Assembly: GCF_015706575.1 (NCBI RefSeq) | Contig: NW_024037056.1 | Span: 17,892,088 to 17,956,087 of the forward strand | Reading direction: 5' to 3' | Origin: Patiria miniata | Lineage: Eukaryota; Echinodermata; Asteroidea; Valvatida; Asterinidae | Length of the DNA stretch: 64,000 bases | Part shown: piece after piece, positions 36,901 through 49,497 of the stretch | How the letters are laid out: the number at the start of each line of letters is the position of its first letter | How positions within the stretch are numbered: the first letter of the stretch is position 1 | Made by a program: the position numbers and the translations under genes | Notes under the pieces: generated by a model | What the model saw: the letters and a program-made list of their open reading frames with translations, nothing else | What the model was told of the DNA's origin: nothing | The model's database searches: none

Positions 36901-39900
36901 TATTTATATTTGACTCAAAGTGAGTTTTAATTCCTAAGATTTCTTGCTATATCAATTTTGTGATGTTACTTTAGGACAGTATTTAACTGAAGACTTGGGG
37001 CAGTATTTGAAAGAAAATCGGTTTATTTTCCAACAATGGTTCCACTTTTCTTGAAAATGACAGCATACCATGATGGCATAATTTCACAGGATGCTGAAGT
37101 GAGGAATTACATAATAATTTGATTTTTTTTTTTAGTGTTTGCACTTTTTGTTGTATGTTATAAACATTTTTGTAAACAAAAGTAACATGGTCTATATTCC
37201 TTCTAGCACATCATGAACATTTAAAAAGTGAACAAAAATGTCCTGGAGATCTTGTCTGGATTATGAGCTGCTTACATGCAATGTGCAGCAGTCACGACCC
37301 AGTCACTAGCAATCACCACTCCACCACACCTGTACCTCCCTTTATACTCCAGCGCCACCTGCCAGGGCCATTGGCCCTCAGAGGATAGATCACCATTCAC
37401 GATCCGCTTCCTTCTCTTGGTGGCCTGATATGCTGGCCTGGTGCCGCACTGGGCTGGTAATATGCCCTCCAGGGTGACCGGGATGTTAGACTCTGAAGGA
37501 ATGAAGTAAAAAAAAAAGGAAGGGGCTAAAATGTCTTCTTTTAAACTGATGATGTTCCTATTCTGACATAACACCAATAGTGTATTGTTCCTATTCTGAC
37601 ATAACACCAATAGTGTATTGTTCCTATTCTGACATAACACCAATAGTGTATTGTTCCTATTCTGACATAACACCAATAGTGTGTTGTTCCTATTCTGACA
37701 TAACACCAATAGTGTATTGTTCCTATTCTGACATAACACCAATAGTGTATTGTTCCTATTCTGACATTCGATAGACCTTGCTAAGCAGCAAACACTAGCT
37801 GCCTGACATGATTTCAGGATGAAGTGCATGCACGACGTTGATTGGCAAATAAAATCTGATGAGGTGACAAATTGGTATGTTTAGGAAGTTTGTTAACACA
37901 GAGCGTCAGTTGCCTGATGCATATCAATCATACATTTGTATACATTAAGTGATTTAAAAAGAAAGATCAAAGTCTTTTTTTTTTCTTAGGTCCTGTAACA
38001 GATAAAGATGACTGCGTCAACTTGTTTGAGAGTTGCACGCCAGTCAATCAGAAGTACAAGTCATTTACAATTTAATGTAAGAAAGTATGTAATTGACCAA
38101 GCTTCATTTTTTTTGTTGAATTTGTGTTTTTGAGAGGCCATTCCTTCTTAAGGATTGCAGTGTGTTCACTTGTGTTTGCTCAAACGTTTGGGTCTTATGG
38201 TCGTCTTATCCTTCCACAAACATGTTTGCAGACTATAACGATCAGCCCACGAGGCGCTATAAAGTTCGACTGTACAAATGGTGACTGGTCTCCAAATGAA
38301 AACAAAGTCAGGATTTCTCAGCACATGCGCTCAAACTTGGAAAAACAGGGGGATTAGGAGAATGTGCAGGATATACGAAGTGTTGAGAGAATTCCCTTGA
38401 CTTTTAAGTTGATGGTGAAAAAGTTTGTAAGCAACGAAAGACAACAGGCCAAGATATAGCCCCATAATGTGGCTCAAATGCTCAACTTCCTCCGTATTGT
38501 GTACCAGACAGTCTGGGGAAAAGATGACTTTTAGGAAATCGAAATTGGCAAATCGAAAGTTTTCCTTTTATCAATATACCATGGAAAATACTTACCTGGT
38601 AACAACCAGGGAAAATCAATTATACAGGAGAATAAACACCTATATACAGAAAAAGAATTCATTTTTTTCCTGGCTATTAACCATTAGGTAAATATCTTCT
38701 GTGGTGAATATCAAGTGAATAGAAAAAAATAGTGCCGATTTCGATTTTGTCACACTGCACGGAATATATAGCTTGTCACTTGATTTGAGACTGGATAGTT
38801 CGTGATAGACTTGTAATGACTTGAATACAACATAATCATGTTCATTAATTATGAACACTGTTGGTATGTGTAAAGTTGGAAAGAGTTGAGTGATAATACG
38901 CAACACTGACTAAACGTGATTTGTACTCGAATGTAAATGACATAAAAGTGCGGTGAACCTACCCGGAAACTGAATACTTGAATTCAGGCTTTTGCTCGGC
39001 TGTGAAAATAAAGCTGAGGAGATGTAAAACATTAATATAAATTCCATAAATCAATATTTGACATAATCCATTGCCATTATAATTTTACTGGTTAGGAATA
39101 AAGTAACGAGCCGTTAGTTTTCATGTGAAGTGTGTGACCATTTAGGATTTTTTGTCAATTTATATAGAGCTTGTAAGTTCAGCATACTCATTTCGAGTTA
39201 AAGGTCACAAAAAGGCATGGATCTCAAAAAAGTATAGCATTTATTGAATCAAGTTGGCATCTTTCGGAAATATCCTGATCGAGTTTGTCTCCATGGAAAT
39301 CCCCCCTTTGAATCCAGTTTCTTTGATTTATAGCTTTTCTATATCGTTTAAAGATATATTAGATTTTTCGTTTGAAGCAATAAACTTGCTAAAAATACTT
39401 GAGTAAGGTGCATACCAAATAACCGGTTGAAGTTCTAGTTCAGTGCTAAACGTTTCGCCCAAATGAGAAAGCACATGCACAAGTTTGTGGTTGTCGTATA
39501 ATTTTGTTGCTAGCGCAAAAAAAATGTGCCGGCGATCGAGAGCACGCTATTTGAAACCAACTTAAATGTTTGTATTCTTCAGAACGATATAATTTCAGGC
39601 GAAATAATTTAACAGGGTATTTAATGCGACTCCAATCTCCAGGTTTCTGTCATTAAATCGAGACGTGTCTTTCAGGGTAAATCAACCTGTCTCCACGTTC
39701 AAAAATTGTGATTTATAGACCCTTTTATTTAATATGCAAGACCAAATCTGGAACAAAATCGAACAAAAAACCCCCACAATTTGATCAGCTTACCATTGAA
39801 AATCAGAACTATGGCAATGACGGCCAAGATACATAAGAAGGCAGCACAGACCATGGGCTTGATGTGATTCTGTTGCCGTAGTGACACCACCAGGGTTTTA

Positions 39901-40034
39901 TGAGCTGGGATCCGCCAGGAGGTCCCGTTGACTAGTGGAGGAGGCGTGTACACCACCCCGCCTTCATCCTCCGCGCTGGGTTGAGGGGGAGCTACGCTCA
40001 CTAGGTAGTTGTCGTATAACTCCGTTTCTGGCAT
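30958..40034 (-). CDS. Type II transmembrane S1 serine protease with C-terminal LDLa repeats, complete
   Basis: Exons in transcript order: 40034-39794, 37492-37276, 36753-36449, 35952-35783, 34228-34048, 33851-33753, 33060-32950, 32609-32514, 32293-32186, 31636-31529, 31106-30958; all GT-AG, phases agree, 594 residues. The start ATG sits in a CCCACCATG context. Residues 1-57 form a cytoplasmic tail rich in PPQPS/TPPP; about 58-79 is a membrane segment ([18 protein letters not shown]). Cys96 probably pairs with Cys229. Activation would follow RRKR110 before IVNG. The triad is His151 (TAAHC), Asp208 (YDIAML) and Ser314 (FDSGSG). The chymotrypsin-193 glycine is Phe, residue 189 is Gly and 214-216 is SSG, so specificity is not trypsin-like and activity is uncertain. 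Five LDLa modules (for example [22 protein letters not shown]) each fill a phase 1-1 exon; the sixth is truncated. The upstream TATACAG at about 40040 may accept a 5' UTR exon. Confidence 0.88.
32620..32940. repeat. tcacatgtcaa / tcacaagtcaa short repeats in a protease intron
   Basis: At 32620-32700 the units acatgtcaatcacatgtc are repeated several times; after a gap, caatcacaagtc copies recur at 32745-32775 and 32905-32940. They lie in the intron between two LDLa exons and belong to the same short-motif family as the PRPF6 intron arrays. Confidence 0.75.
34430..35720. repeat. 64-bp minisatellite duplicating the 5' splice junction of the protease GDSG-upstream exon
   Basis: About 20 units of 64 bases fill most of the intron between the exon ending at 35783 and the exon starting at 34228. 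Read on the minus strand, each unit holds the end of the protease exon (GGACGGCGGGCTGG, then GGCATGCCAG) followed directly by GTGAGTAAGGTT, the donor, and about 20 more intron bases. The real exon end (GCATGCGAG, then GTGAGTAAGGTT) is a related copy at the exon-proximal edge, lacking a 4-base CCAG present in the array units. Minor variants (ccgtccatt, ccatccgat, ccgtctgct; a few acatggc for acctggc) mark subfamilies. Plus-strand frames across the array are by-products. Confidence 0.93.
37554..37767. repeat. 33-bp minisatellite in protease intron 1
   Basis: About 6.5 near-identical copies of a 33-base unit (gttcctattctgacataac, then accaatagtgtatt) end 62 bases upstream, in transcript direction, of the acceptor of the activation-site exon. 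Because 33 is a multiple of three, frames stay open on both strands; the minus frame ([11 protein letters not shown] repeated) is continuous with the protease exon at 37492. Confidence 0.95.
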
Positions 40035-43000
40035 GGTGGGATACTGTATATTATAGGCGTCAATTATTATACCATTAGAAGTGGTATACGCATAATCACA
40101 CAAAGTGGTGATAATTATAACCACATGAAGTTACTTTTCACGAACCGCATACATATCCCGTACACTTGTAATTGTCTCTATATTAACGACACACTGCGGA
40201 CGAATACATTATGGTAAGTTATGCCCAACCTCAAACCACATTTTGATTGGCTGTTACAGGATTACAATAATGTGGAATCAATGTGCAGTTGCTTGAGATT
40301 TAAAGACGCGGCATCTCGAACCTGCTGGAGAGAGACATGAGGGATGAGCTAAAGTTACACCAACTTCCACTGCATCCCCAAAGTTATAAGTTAGAGGCAT
40401 GGGATCCCCATTTCCTGCAGTATGGAGAAGGCACTCAATTATTTGGTATACATTTTAATACTTACAATGCGCTTTTGTTTTTCTTTGTCAAATTCGGAGA
40501 ATAGTGGTATCAATTTGGGCATTTGCAAAAGCGGGGGCCTAATAGATAAATAAGTTACTGGAAACAATAGGATGTTCTTATTTTATTAGAGTACAATCAT
40601 CCTGTAGTGAAGACAATCCATACTGCAAACAATGTGAAAGTAATGTTAATTACACATGTACACATTTGCCACTGATTCAAATAGCGGCGTTTTCGATAGT
40701 ATATACCGTCGTGCATGCTTGCCTGAGGTTGACAAGACTTAACTTGGAGAATATGCTTAATTTTGCACCAACCGTCTCCAGTTATCTGACACACCCTTCC
40801 GTGCACGGTTATTTTATTTCTAGAACTTAGAATCGAATTGGGCTTGAATTGGTAGAGATACTTTAGACAGCAAAATGAAGGAATGTGTTATTTTTGACGC
40901 CACTTTTGTGGTCGCCTATACAAAGTCTTTGGGCGAGTCATGACATTGTCAGGTAAAGTCAAACAAAATATGAATTTATCTCAGTCCCAACTTAACAGTT
41001 TTTATAGCATATTTTTTTTGCATCCTACTATATACGGTTGAGTAAAACAAAAGTGTCGGGACGCCCAGCCACAATACAGTTAACTTGTCATGGCACTTCA
41101 TTATGGGGTCGCATTCAACCGTTTCAGTACTGGTGTGATGTGGGATCGAAGCTTTTGACTTTTAGTCTTTCTTTTTACGGGGGGAAATTTTTGGTCGAAC
41201 GGGGGATTCTGAAATACAAAAGAACACAACAGGATTTTATAAAATTTAACAAACTGAACACAAATTGCAATGATGTTCAACACTCACCGTTCGATGTAAT
41301 CTGCTGTTGAAGTAACTGTCCTCCCCTCAGGGGCACTCGGGTTTTTGTCTCTTCACCAAACTTCAGAATGACAAATTCGCACTTGAAATCTTACTCGAGA
41401 CCGTCACGGGTATGGATTTCCCGTCCGCAAACCATCGCAATTAAGCCGACCGCCAGCGGTGTTACGGGAATTGTCCGCCGTTAGTTCCATCTATTTTCCG
41501 GCGCTGGATGGGCAACCTTGGATGGTAAATCTTCTTGGAAATCAAATTTTCAGTCAATTTTTTTTTTATTAAAATGCAAACCTGCAGGTTCCCTGTAAGT
41601 CCGGCTCGTTATTGTGTATTCAGTTATCGAGTGCGTATTGAGTCTGGTGAATTGTTCGATCGGAAAGAGCTCAACATCACGTTTCGAAAGCTGAAGCAAA
41701 AGGCAAACTTGCGGGAAGAAAGCTATAGGGTCACTCTCAAATCTATGGAACGTAAATTCAGGCCCAAAAGATTCGGATGGGGCTCATGTTGTTCACACTT
41801 TTGAGCTTGATAATCCATTGGGAAAACACAGAATAATGGCTGTTCTTTTTTTGTTAATTAACAGAGAATGTTTAATTTTTTTATGCCGGACCATAGATGC
41901 ATCAACTGTGTTAAGTTGAAAACGACTCACATCTACCTTGTCTTCATACTGGCCGCGTTGTATTTTTCAAAGCATTTCACGCGAAGTACGAAAGACATGT
42001 CAATACAATGCCTGGTGTTTATTTGGTATGCCTGCCAAACGCTCCATGTCTATAACACAATCACTGCAATAAACGCCACATGCAGGAAAATGAAGTTGTT
42101 GATGCCGAGTCCTTTGGAGAGATTACACAAACAAGTTATCCAGAAATTGCCGACTGTTGTTGAGGTTCAGCTAGACCTCCTCAGACGCAACACACACCAA
42201 TGCTCCAAAGTGAATGTCGCTCATAGAGCGAAACCAGATCTTCGTAGAGAGTTTCACAATCATGACGCACGCACTCCCCTGTCTCGCCAGGTATAGCATC
42301 CCATCGCACCTGTGGAAAGTTGTCCCACTCAATTTCACCGGTCACCTCGGAATTCCCAGCATATAGCTGTGCCAATTTATCAGGTCTCTTCAGTGAACAC
42401 AACACTCCGTGCCCGACTTACGCTGACGGAAGTAGGGCCTTATAGACGTACACGGGGCTAGCGGTGCGCGCGGACTGTGGACCGGCTTTTGTTGGTTCCC
42501 GTCCCGTAATCACCGTTTTATTTCCTGACACTTGACGGCACAGCCGGTGATCAACTATTCTTCGTTTTCCGTTTTGTCTGTCGATTTTTGCTGTGAGTTT
42601 TGGAACTATTAATATTCACGGCAGTTGGCGCGATCAAATACTCTCTGCACTTGGATGTAATTATTCAACCCCTGCAACGGGTACTGTGACATTGTTCCTA
42701 TGACTGTTATCAATCTGGGCGGGCGGTACTATGGTCACAATAACGCAATGTCATCACAATAACACAGTCTTCCAATGTTCAGCCTGCGTGAGTGCGTCGG
42801 ATAGAGCACAAGCCGCAACTGCCAGTATCGTTCTCAATAATGAAGAGATGTAAGATGATTGCTAAGTGTTAAGAATTTTTACCACGGTCTGAAAGGTGTC
42901 TAATTCATCGCGAGAGTGGGCTCTTTGAAAATGTTGAATTTGTTACCACTTTTTGGAAACGGAATGTGGCACATTAAGGGCATAATAACGAGCCACAAAT

Positions 43001-44885
43001 CCCCTCTCCTCCCCTATGCACAGAATCATATGACACATAATTTTTATACATGAAAATATACTTTGCGAACAATGACGAAAAAGGGGGCGGAGCTAGCTTT
43101 CAGTAAAGGGGGGGGGGCTGACAATATTTCGCTTTGAAACTCAGACAAATTCTTCCTTTTGTCAAATGCAATAAATTGGTCGGCAAACTCAATATCGATT
43201 TTTGTCACTTCGTGAAAACATCGACGAAAATGAAGGGAATGAAGGCGTGCCAAGTTACGCCCCGCAAGGGATTCCGGGACATGCTTTCTTCTGACGATGC
43301 TTTCTTCTGCATTCTAAAGCAATTTGAGAATATGAAATCAAGGAACTTAAGCATTCCATTAGATACGAGCTAGTTTACTGCCCAAGTAACCTCCCCCTCC
43401 AACCCCTCCCCCCCCCGGGCCCCCTCTAGATCCGCTACTGCCATACACCATCCCGGCCCTTTACCAAAGTTATTACCATGCGTAAAACCGGCTCAGTTTG
43501 GATAGCTTATAATGAAAATGCAAATGGTAAAATGCAATTAGGCCTACATCCAGGGCAGCGAGATGACCCTGGATTTGACCAGAGCGTCTAGGCTAGCCAG
43601 AGCATACCCAGGGCTAGAGATAGCACAATCAAAATACACGTTGATAATGAATGAAGGAATAACGGGATGGGCTGCAAGCGAAAACCGTCTTTTATTCTGC
43701 GTTGTTTAAAATTACAGAGTTGAAACAAGTCATTCACAAGTCACATTAAAGTCCTTTTAAATAATTCAATAGAAGTGTGCAATCATGACTTGTGATTGAT
43801 TTGATGATTTGATTACAACAGGCGGTGCTGATAAATCTCAATTGCCCCGTATTAAGAGACAAAGTAACGGCCTACACGTGCAGCTTCGGCCACGTGACCT
43901 GGAATATAACGTGCAAGGACTAATTTCAAATTTGCACTGAAGCCAATAAATTCTTGCACGTGCAAATTGGGTACGGGAATACTCTGGTGCCTGGCCATGC
44001 TTTGAGTGTTCAATTTTGTATGCAGTGTCTGTGGTAAAAACAGAATCAATTCGTCGAGGATGTGAGATCCGCGTGAATGCTTAGCCGCTAATTTGAAATT
44101 CATGTACAATGTACTTCCGTATCTCGAGAAAGTGACGCAGTCGGATTTGATTCCGTATCGAGCAATTTTTGACTAGACGCGAGACCAGCGCCGTAACATG
44201 GGGGTTGGGGCACGCCCAGGTTAATATGTAAAAATATCTTCGCATTTAAATACCGACACTGTAGCCAAACACGTTGGGTGATCCATCCAGAAAACGAGGA
44301 CCTTAAAGGTCCCGTCATGCATATTGGGCGGCCAGTGGTCAGGGACAGTCCAAGGCCCAGTCTAGACTTGACAGTGAGGTATGAGGCTCTCGTCAAATCC
44401 AATTCCAACAGCGCAATACTACATATACCAATTACTTTAATTTCCGAGATTAACGGAAACGGCGTATCCGGACTACGACGCGCTCCCCTCCAGGCCAGAC
44501 CTGTTTGCCTTGTGGGCCTCCCGGTGATACTGATAATACTGCCCCAAATATTGCATGCCACATGCAGTGAGAAAATACATAGATCCGGAGCAGCACACTC
44601 AGCATAGGCCTACATTAAATATACGCGAGCAATTTATTTCCATCGCTGAAGCGTCATGCAAGCATGGTGCAAGTAATGCAGAGTGTTAAAAGATAGTAAC
44701 CATCGACGAATCAGGTACACACGTACACCGGTAACACATTGTGCATTTTATTAAGAGACATTTTATCAAGAGACTGGTTCCCAGCCGGCCTTTGGATTGT
44801 CGTTTTAACGTCATCATTCCAACTTTTCACAAGAGGAAATGTTTCTAACGGACATGCCAACTAGTTTGTTTGAATCTGTACGTCA

Positions 44886-45125
44886 GTAATTCAGATTCGA
44901 ACTCGAATCTCGAATCTCTCGACTGGCAGTCAGAATTTGAGCCATGTGTCTTGAGTCTTGACTAGACTTGAACTCGAGTCAAGTGACCCGAGAAGAGATT
45001 CTAATTATTAAGCGACTTTGGACCCGGTTCGGAGACTGACTCGATATAGTCAAGTGAAGAAAAGTGACTCAAGTGAAGTGGACTGGAGTCAAGTGACTCG
45101 AGTTTTAGACTCGAGTCAATTATTG
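44886..45125. repeat. Low-complexity ctcgagtcaagtga repeat
   Basis: Irregular copies of gactcgagtcaagtgactcg and related words, many of them partly self-complementary around ctcgag, alternate with less repetitive sequence. No unit of constant length is visible. It may be a degenerate relative of the gtcaa-type repeats in the introns. Confidence 0.6.
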
Positions 45126-46649
45126 AACAAAGGTTGGGGTTGCGGATTTACCGCATGGAAACCATCTCTTCCTTGAAACATAACTCTTGCCGACGTACTT
45201 TGACAGGCCTACTGTTCTTTCTCAGGAAAAAAAAGAAGTATTGCCCAGGCTCTGCTGTTCAAATATAAAAAAAATAGGTTGATTTTTCGTGCTTTAAACA
45301 TGGTGAGGAAAATAATCGTTTTCCAGATGACATGGAAGCTGCACGCGCATTTGGGAAACATCAATAATTGCTTGTCAAATTTTCTTTTCGCACGGATGAC
45401 GTCATTTTCCCTCGCCTTAAAGCATACTTGCCAGTCACGACATCGCGTGACTTGCCAAGCAAAGATCGGATTTAGGTTGCTATTTCTTCTCCACCGATGT
45501 CGAGTGCCTCGAGTCAAGGACTTCGTTTTTTTCACTACACGGCGCTCCTGGCCGTTGTTATAGAAACCTTATAATAATACACAATTTCAATTACATGTGA
45601 TATGCGCTGATTGTCCGCCAGAAATTACACCGAGCTTTACTGAGTCGCCGTGCTTCCGCTTTTTATTACTTCTCTTTTGTTAATGTAAAAGCCCTGATTA
45701 CTTATTCTTCCGAGATAAACGCATCTCCATTCTATATTTTTTTACAAAAAAAGTAATTAAGTCAGAAATCTTTGATGGACAGTAATCTAACGGCCGTTAA
45801 AATAAGAATGAGCTACAACGATAATGAAATGGCTTACCAATAGTGAAACGGCATGCCCGACGTAAAACTCGCAATGAGATAAGACTTCACGAGAGACCAT
45901 AATTTACGGGCCCTGGACCAAGAACAATGAAATATTTTCAGTCCTTTCTCTTTCACTGTTCAGTTAGTCATTTTCAAATCAGATCTGCAGTAAAATCCTC
46001 ACAAATCAATGACAAAGACTAGTAGCTGTTTTAAGTCAATTCACCTCCAAAAACGAACAGCAAAGAGGCGTATAACTATCTGAGTATAAAGTAAAAACAT
46101 TTGAACCTGTCCTTGGAATATTTACGGAGAACGATCAGAATGCAAATTTCCAGGCGTTCAAGCCACCAGGGCCCACTGGCATTAGCATGCTGCGCACGCT
46201 AACTTCCGTCTTCTAAATTCCCATGAAAATATTTGTCTACGCCGCTGGCCGTTATAGTTCGGATTAAAGCTAACCAACACGAAGCTTCTGAACCCATAAG
46301 CCTTATCGATTCACGCATTGCTTTTTTCTCCACTCGACTAGAGGTAATACACTCTTTACACAATCGCCCTCCCCTTGACACGCTGTATGACAATCATTTC
46401 TCGTTTTATAAGAACGCAACGCGCCTCGGGCTAATAACAATAATTGAATTAAATCATATTTGTAACCACTGGCCGAGACCACTACAACAAGTTTATATAT
46501 CTACAGACATTCGTGATTTCTACGGCACTTTGGAACCGAGAGTCGAACCCTCACCATTTCAAAAAGGCACTTGTGATTGGTCATAACGTTTGCAGAAAGT
46601 AAATATTAAATTAGCATTGAAACCGAGGGAGCCAGTGCTCTTTCTTGGT

Positions 46650-46745
46650 GAAGATAAAATAAAGAAATTGACTGGGTGGAGTTTGAACCTCCGATCTCCA
46701 GAACACCGTTCCAGTGCGGTTCCCCATTTTCTCAATGCCATGGTT
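46650..46745 (-). mobile_element. tRNA-related SINE fragment or tRNA pseudogene
   Basis: On the minus strand a B-box-like GGTTCAAACTCC lies about 35 bases after an arm resembling an anticodon stem (CACTGGAACGGTG). The loop lacks the invariant T33 and the T stem does not pair well, so it is not a working tRNA. A second B-box-like sequence (GGGTTCGACTC) lies on the same strand at about 46535-46550, which suggests a cluster of old tRNA-derived SINE pieces. Confidence 0.4.
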
Positions 46746-47769
46746 CGGGCACGCTAGTCAGAAGAATTAAACATCGGCCAAGTTTCATGATAATCGATCG
46801 CTAGGCATGATGTACTATCGCAACCTACCCTCTTGACCAGCCTGTTTTTTTGTTTTTTTAAGAAATATGTATTAGGAACCCTTACAAGTCATGAAACCGC
46901 GGTTGTCATCTCAAGATCATAACGCAATCTGGTTTGATGGGGAAAAAAGTCAACTTTGATTAAAAAAAATACCCAAGTATGAAAGAGGGGCTAACACGTC
47001 TCTTGTCGGCTGGTTCTGCATCACTGGGTGATATTCTCTAGTGACAGACAAGATTCAATTTGGAGGTGATACCTCAGGCAAGCATGTTCCAGGTGATGGC
47101 TCTTGAGATAGGTCCTTGTGTATGCCATGAATACAAATAAAATTGTGAGGAGATGGAGACGCGTTGAAAGACTTATACATCACCGAAATGTCTATTGAAA
47201 TTGTCTTAGACTGTAAATGCATCATCTCAACCAATGTCGTCATGTTATGACAATATATAACATTTAGCTTACCCGAATGCAAATAAATATCATTCGGAAA
47301 ACATTCGCTTAATACTTACAGTATATGATGAAAGGTGACATTGTCTTATACTATTTGCAAAATGTACCCTCTCAAAGGAATGTTTCCAGATAAAAAAGGC
47401 TTTACAAATTTCAATGAACTTCTCTCTTCAGTGCGTGAGATTTTTGACCGCCATTCTTTAGTTCAATGTAAAAGTACGTGTCAAGAGTACGATCCACTAG
47501 AAAACATAAGTGAGATTGTTCACTGTCATCCAGAAGGTTCATGTGCGTTGATGGTATATGTTAATTATGAATGCAACTCGTAATCGAAATGAAGAATGTT
47601 CGTGCCCATCGCAGCCGTGCAAAGGAACGCTTGCTTGACATCCAGTTTTGTCTTATCGAGCATTATACATGTTTTGGAATTGTTGAGGAAAAGTTAGAAT
47701 TTCATGCAACACTGCATTCGTAATTCTGATATTTTCTATTTATTTATCAATCTCTTATTTTAACTGTGC

Positions 47770-47990
47770 AAATCTTTTACTGAAATCCACTGGTGTCCAT
47801 GGGGCCCGAGTAAATACAAGACAATGCGAAGTAATTAGAGTTTTAGACGTGAGAGGAAAACCTCAGAAGAATATTATAAGGAAAGCCCACGGAATCAGGT
47901 AGGGACTGAAAATCTTGGAATCGAACCCGGGTCACAGCGGTGGAAGGCGAGGAAAGTGGCCAAGATTGCTACGAAAGGAACAATACTCGT
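47770..47990 (-). mobile_element. tRNA-derived SINE-like element
   Basis: The minus strand has an exact pol III B-box (GGGTTCGATTCC) at about 47918-47930 and an A-box-like GTAGCAATCTTGG some 45 bases upstream. Downstream comes a body (GTGGGCTTTCCTTATAATAT, then CTTCTGAGGTTTTCCTCTCA) of a type I associate with tRNA SINEs of marine invertebrates. The T stem is imperfect, so it is not a tRNA gene. Ends are approximate and no target duplication was identified. Confidence 0.55.
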
Positions 47991-48092
47991 CAATGGTGAA
48001 TAAAGAAATGAGTACCGCATGGTAAGAGCGGGAAAAGAATGTATGTGCCCAGCTTTAATAGGATTAGCAGAATTCGAATAAAAAAATGAAAC

Positions 48093-48478
48093 TAAGGCCA
48101 AAAAAAAAAAAATAAGTCGGTCTCTGGTCAGCGCGCGCGTCGATTTTAATCATGCGCGTCGATCTTTTTTTTTCCAAAATGTTCCGCGGTAGCTTCAACA
48201 GCGCCCTCTATTTCCGCACCTCCTCAATATTTTTTACCAAAGAGCACCAAGGAATGGGAAATTGCACCAAGGCAAATGATCGAAAGCACCAAGGCAAATT
48301 ATGGAGGACACCAATGTACATGAGGACACCAAAAAAGCAAAATAGTACCCCACCTTGTCTTGTACAATCCAAGCTTGAAGAAAAAAAAAAAAGCCAAAAA
48401 AAAAAAAAAAAGCCGCGTGGCCGCGTCAATTCCGGAACTTTGGTCTGACCAGAGACCGAATATTTTTTTTTTGGCCTA
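48093..48478. mobile_element. MITE-like element with TIRs of about 35 bp
   Basis: The left end 48093-48131 (taaggcc, an A run, then cggtctctggtcag) is mirrored by the right end 48445-48478 (ctgaccagagaccg, an A/T run, then ggccta). The internal 313 bases include CG-rich patches (gcgcgcgcgtcgat) and a repeated caccaaggcaaat word, and have no gene I recognise. The size and the matching ends suggest a non-autonomous DNA transposon. Confidence 0.7.
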
Positions 48479-49497
48479 ACATACATTCCACTCGTAAGGT
48501 GCATGTACTTTGTACATAGATACAAATGGGTCAGGACAACAGGCCACATGATGACTATACCTGCAGGAGTTAAATTGTGACTTGCTGACCTTTGATTCTC
48601 GCGCCGCAGGTTGGATCACTACACACAGCACACCTGTCATCGTGCATTTGATAGAAGAGGTACCGAGTTGTAAAGATAAATATGACTTCACAGTGAAAGA
48701 AAGAATCAAACAAATCTCACCAACGTTATACTGCAGATTCAGAATTGAGATTGATAGAAAACATGCGAAATTCACAGGTTTGAACACTTGAAAGGCGACA
48801 TGGAAGCCGCCTTCCAACACTCTTGAGAATGTTTATTTACATTTCTCGGATAAATTCCAAACTCACCAATTAAATATCTTTAGCGCGGAGAGTAACACGC
48901 CGAAGGGCAATTATGTTTGGTAGCAGTATTTCAAAGTAGCTTTAAAAAGTCAAGACTGACGTAAACACATTCGGAATGGGCCCCAAGCTTTGTGTCAATA
49001 ACTTGTCCTCATAAAAAAGGAACGAATTACGATCAGGTATAAACATTCAAACGTGCGTGCCCATTCCTTGGAATGAGAAAGTAGGCATGAAGTAATGTCG
49101 GCCTGCTGAGTTCCGGTGGGCATTAGTCAGGTACAGCAGTGGTAATATTAAAGGGATAATATCAAGTACACAAAACCATATTAATGCTTAGGCCTACATG
49201 CAATAACGATTCATAAACTTTTCAGAACAGTTTTCATCTTACATCTGCTACATGTTTTCATTTTTTTTTCAATTATGGTACATTTTTTACTATTTCCTAG
49301 ATCCTCGCGGGTCGAACTAAACCCTTCCGACGAAAACAATATCTGTGTATAATCTCCGGAGAGCATTTCAAGTCATCATGCATGTCAACCTGCGAAAATG
49401 GATGAAAGCACAGGTAAAAATCGATAAACTGCGTTTACCTTCTCAGAAATCTGACTCAAAACATAGAAATCATGAAATGGAATGTCTCGCACAGACC

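Larger units (their letters stand above)
40035..49497. other. Intergenic region upstream of the protease and downstream of the CCDC73-like gene
   Basis: I find no gene here that I can support. A donor-like minus-strand sequence (CATCGAACG then GTGAGTGT, exon end at about 41288) could close a 5' UTR exon of the protease; this is weak. Frames at 41868-42296 (plus), 44100-44561 (minus) and 46233-46586 (plus) are open but resemble no family and have no splice context. The stretch also contains simple tcacaagtc motifs at 43725-43800 and the repeats and SINE- or MITE-like pieces listed separately. An AATAAA on the minus strand at 48832-48837 is a candidate poly(A) signal for the CCDC73-like gene, about 660 bases past its stop. 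Confidence 0.5.

Noticed and set aside
40597..40806. 69-codon minus-strand frame with a hydrophobic C-terminus upstream of the protease
   Set aside because: No homology that I recognise and no phase-compatible junction to the protease, whose own ATG at 40034 has an excellent context.
41868..42296. 142-codon plus-strand frame
   Set aside because: No recognisable domain, no start context, overlaps an equally meaningless minus frame; nothing supports translation.
44100..44561. 153-codon minus-strand frame
   Set aside because: No family resemblance, and a 109-codon plus-strand frame covers much of it, as expected by chance in less AT-rich DNA.
46650..46745. Functional tRNA gene
   Set aside because: The B-box is present, but the T stem does not pair and the anticodon loop lacks T33; kept only as a SINE or pseudogene fragment.
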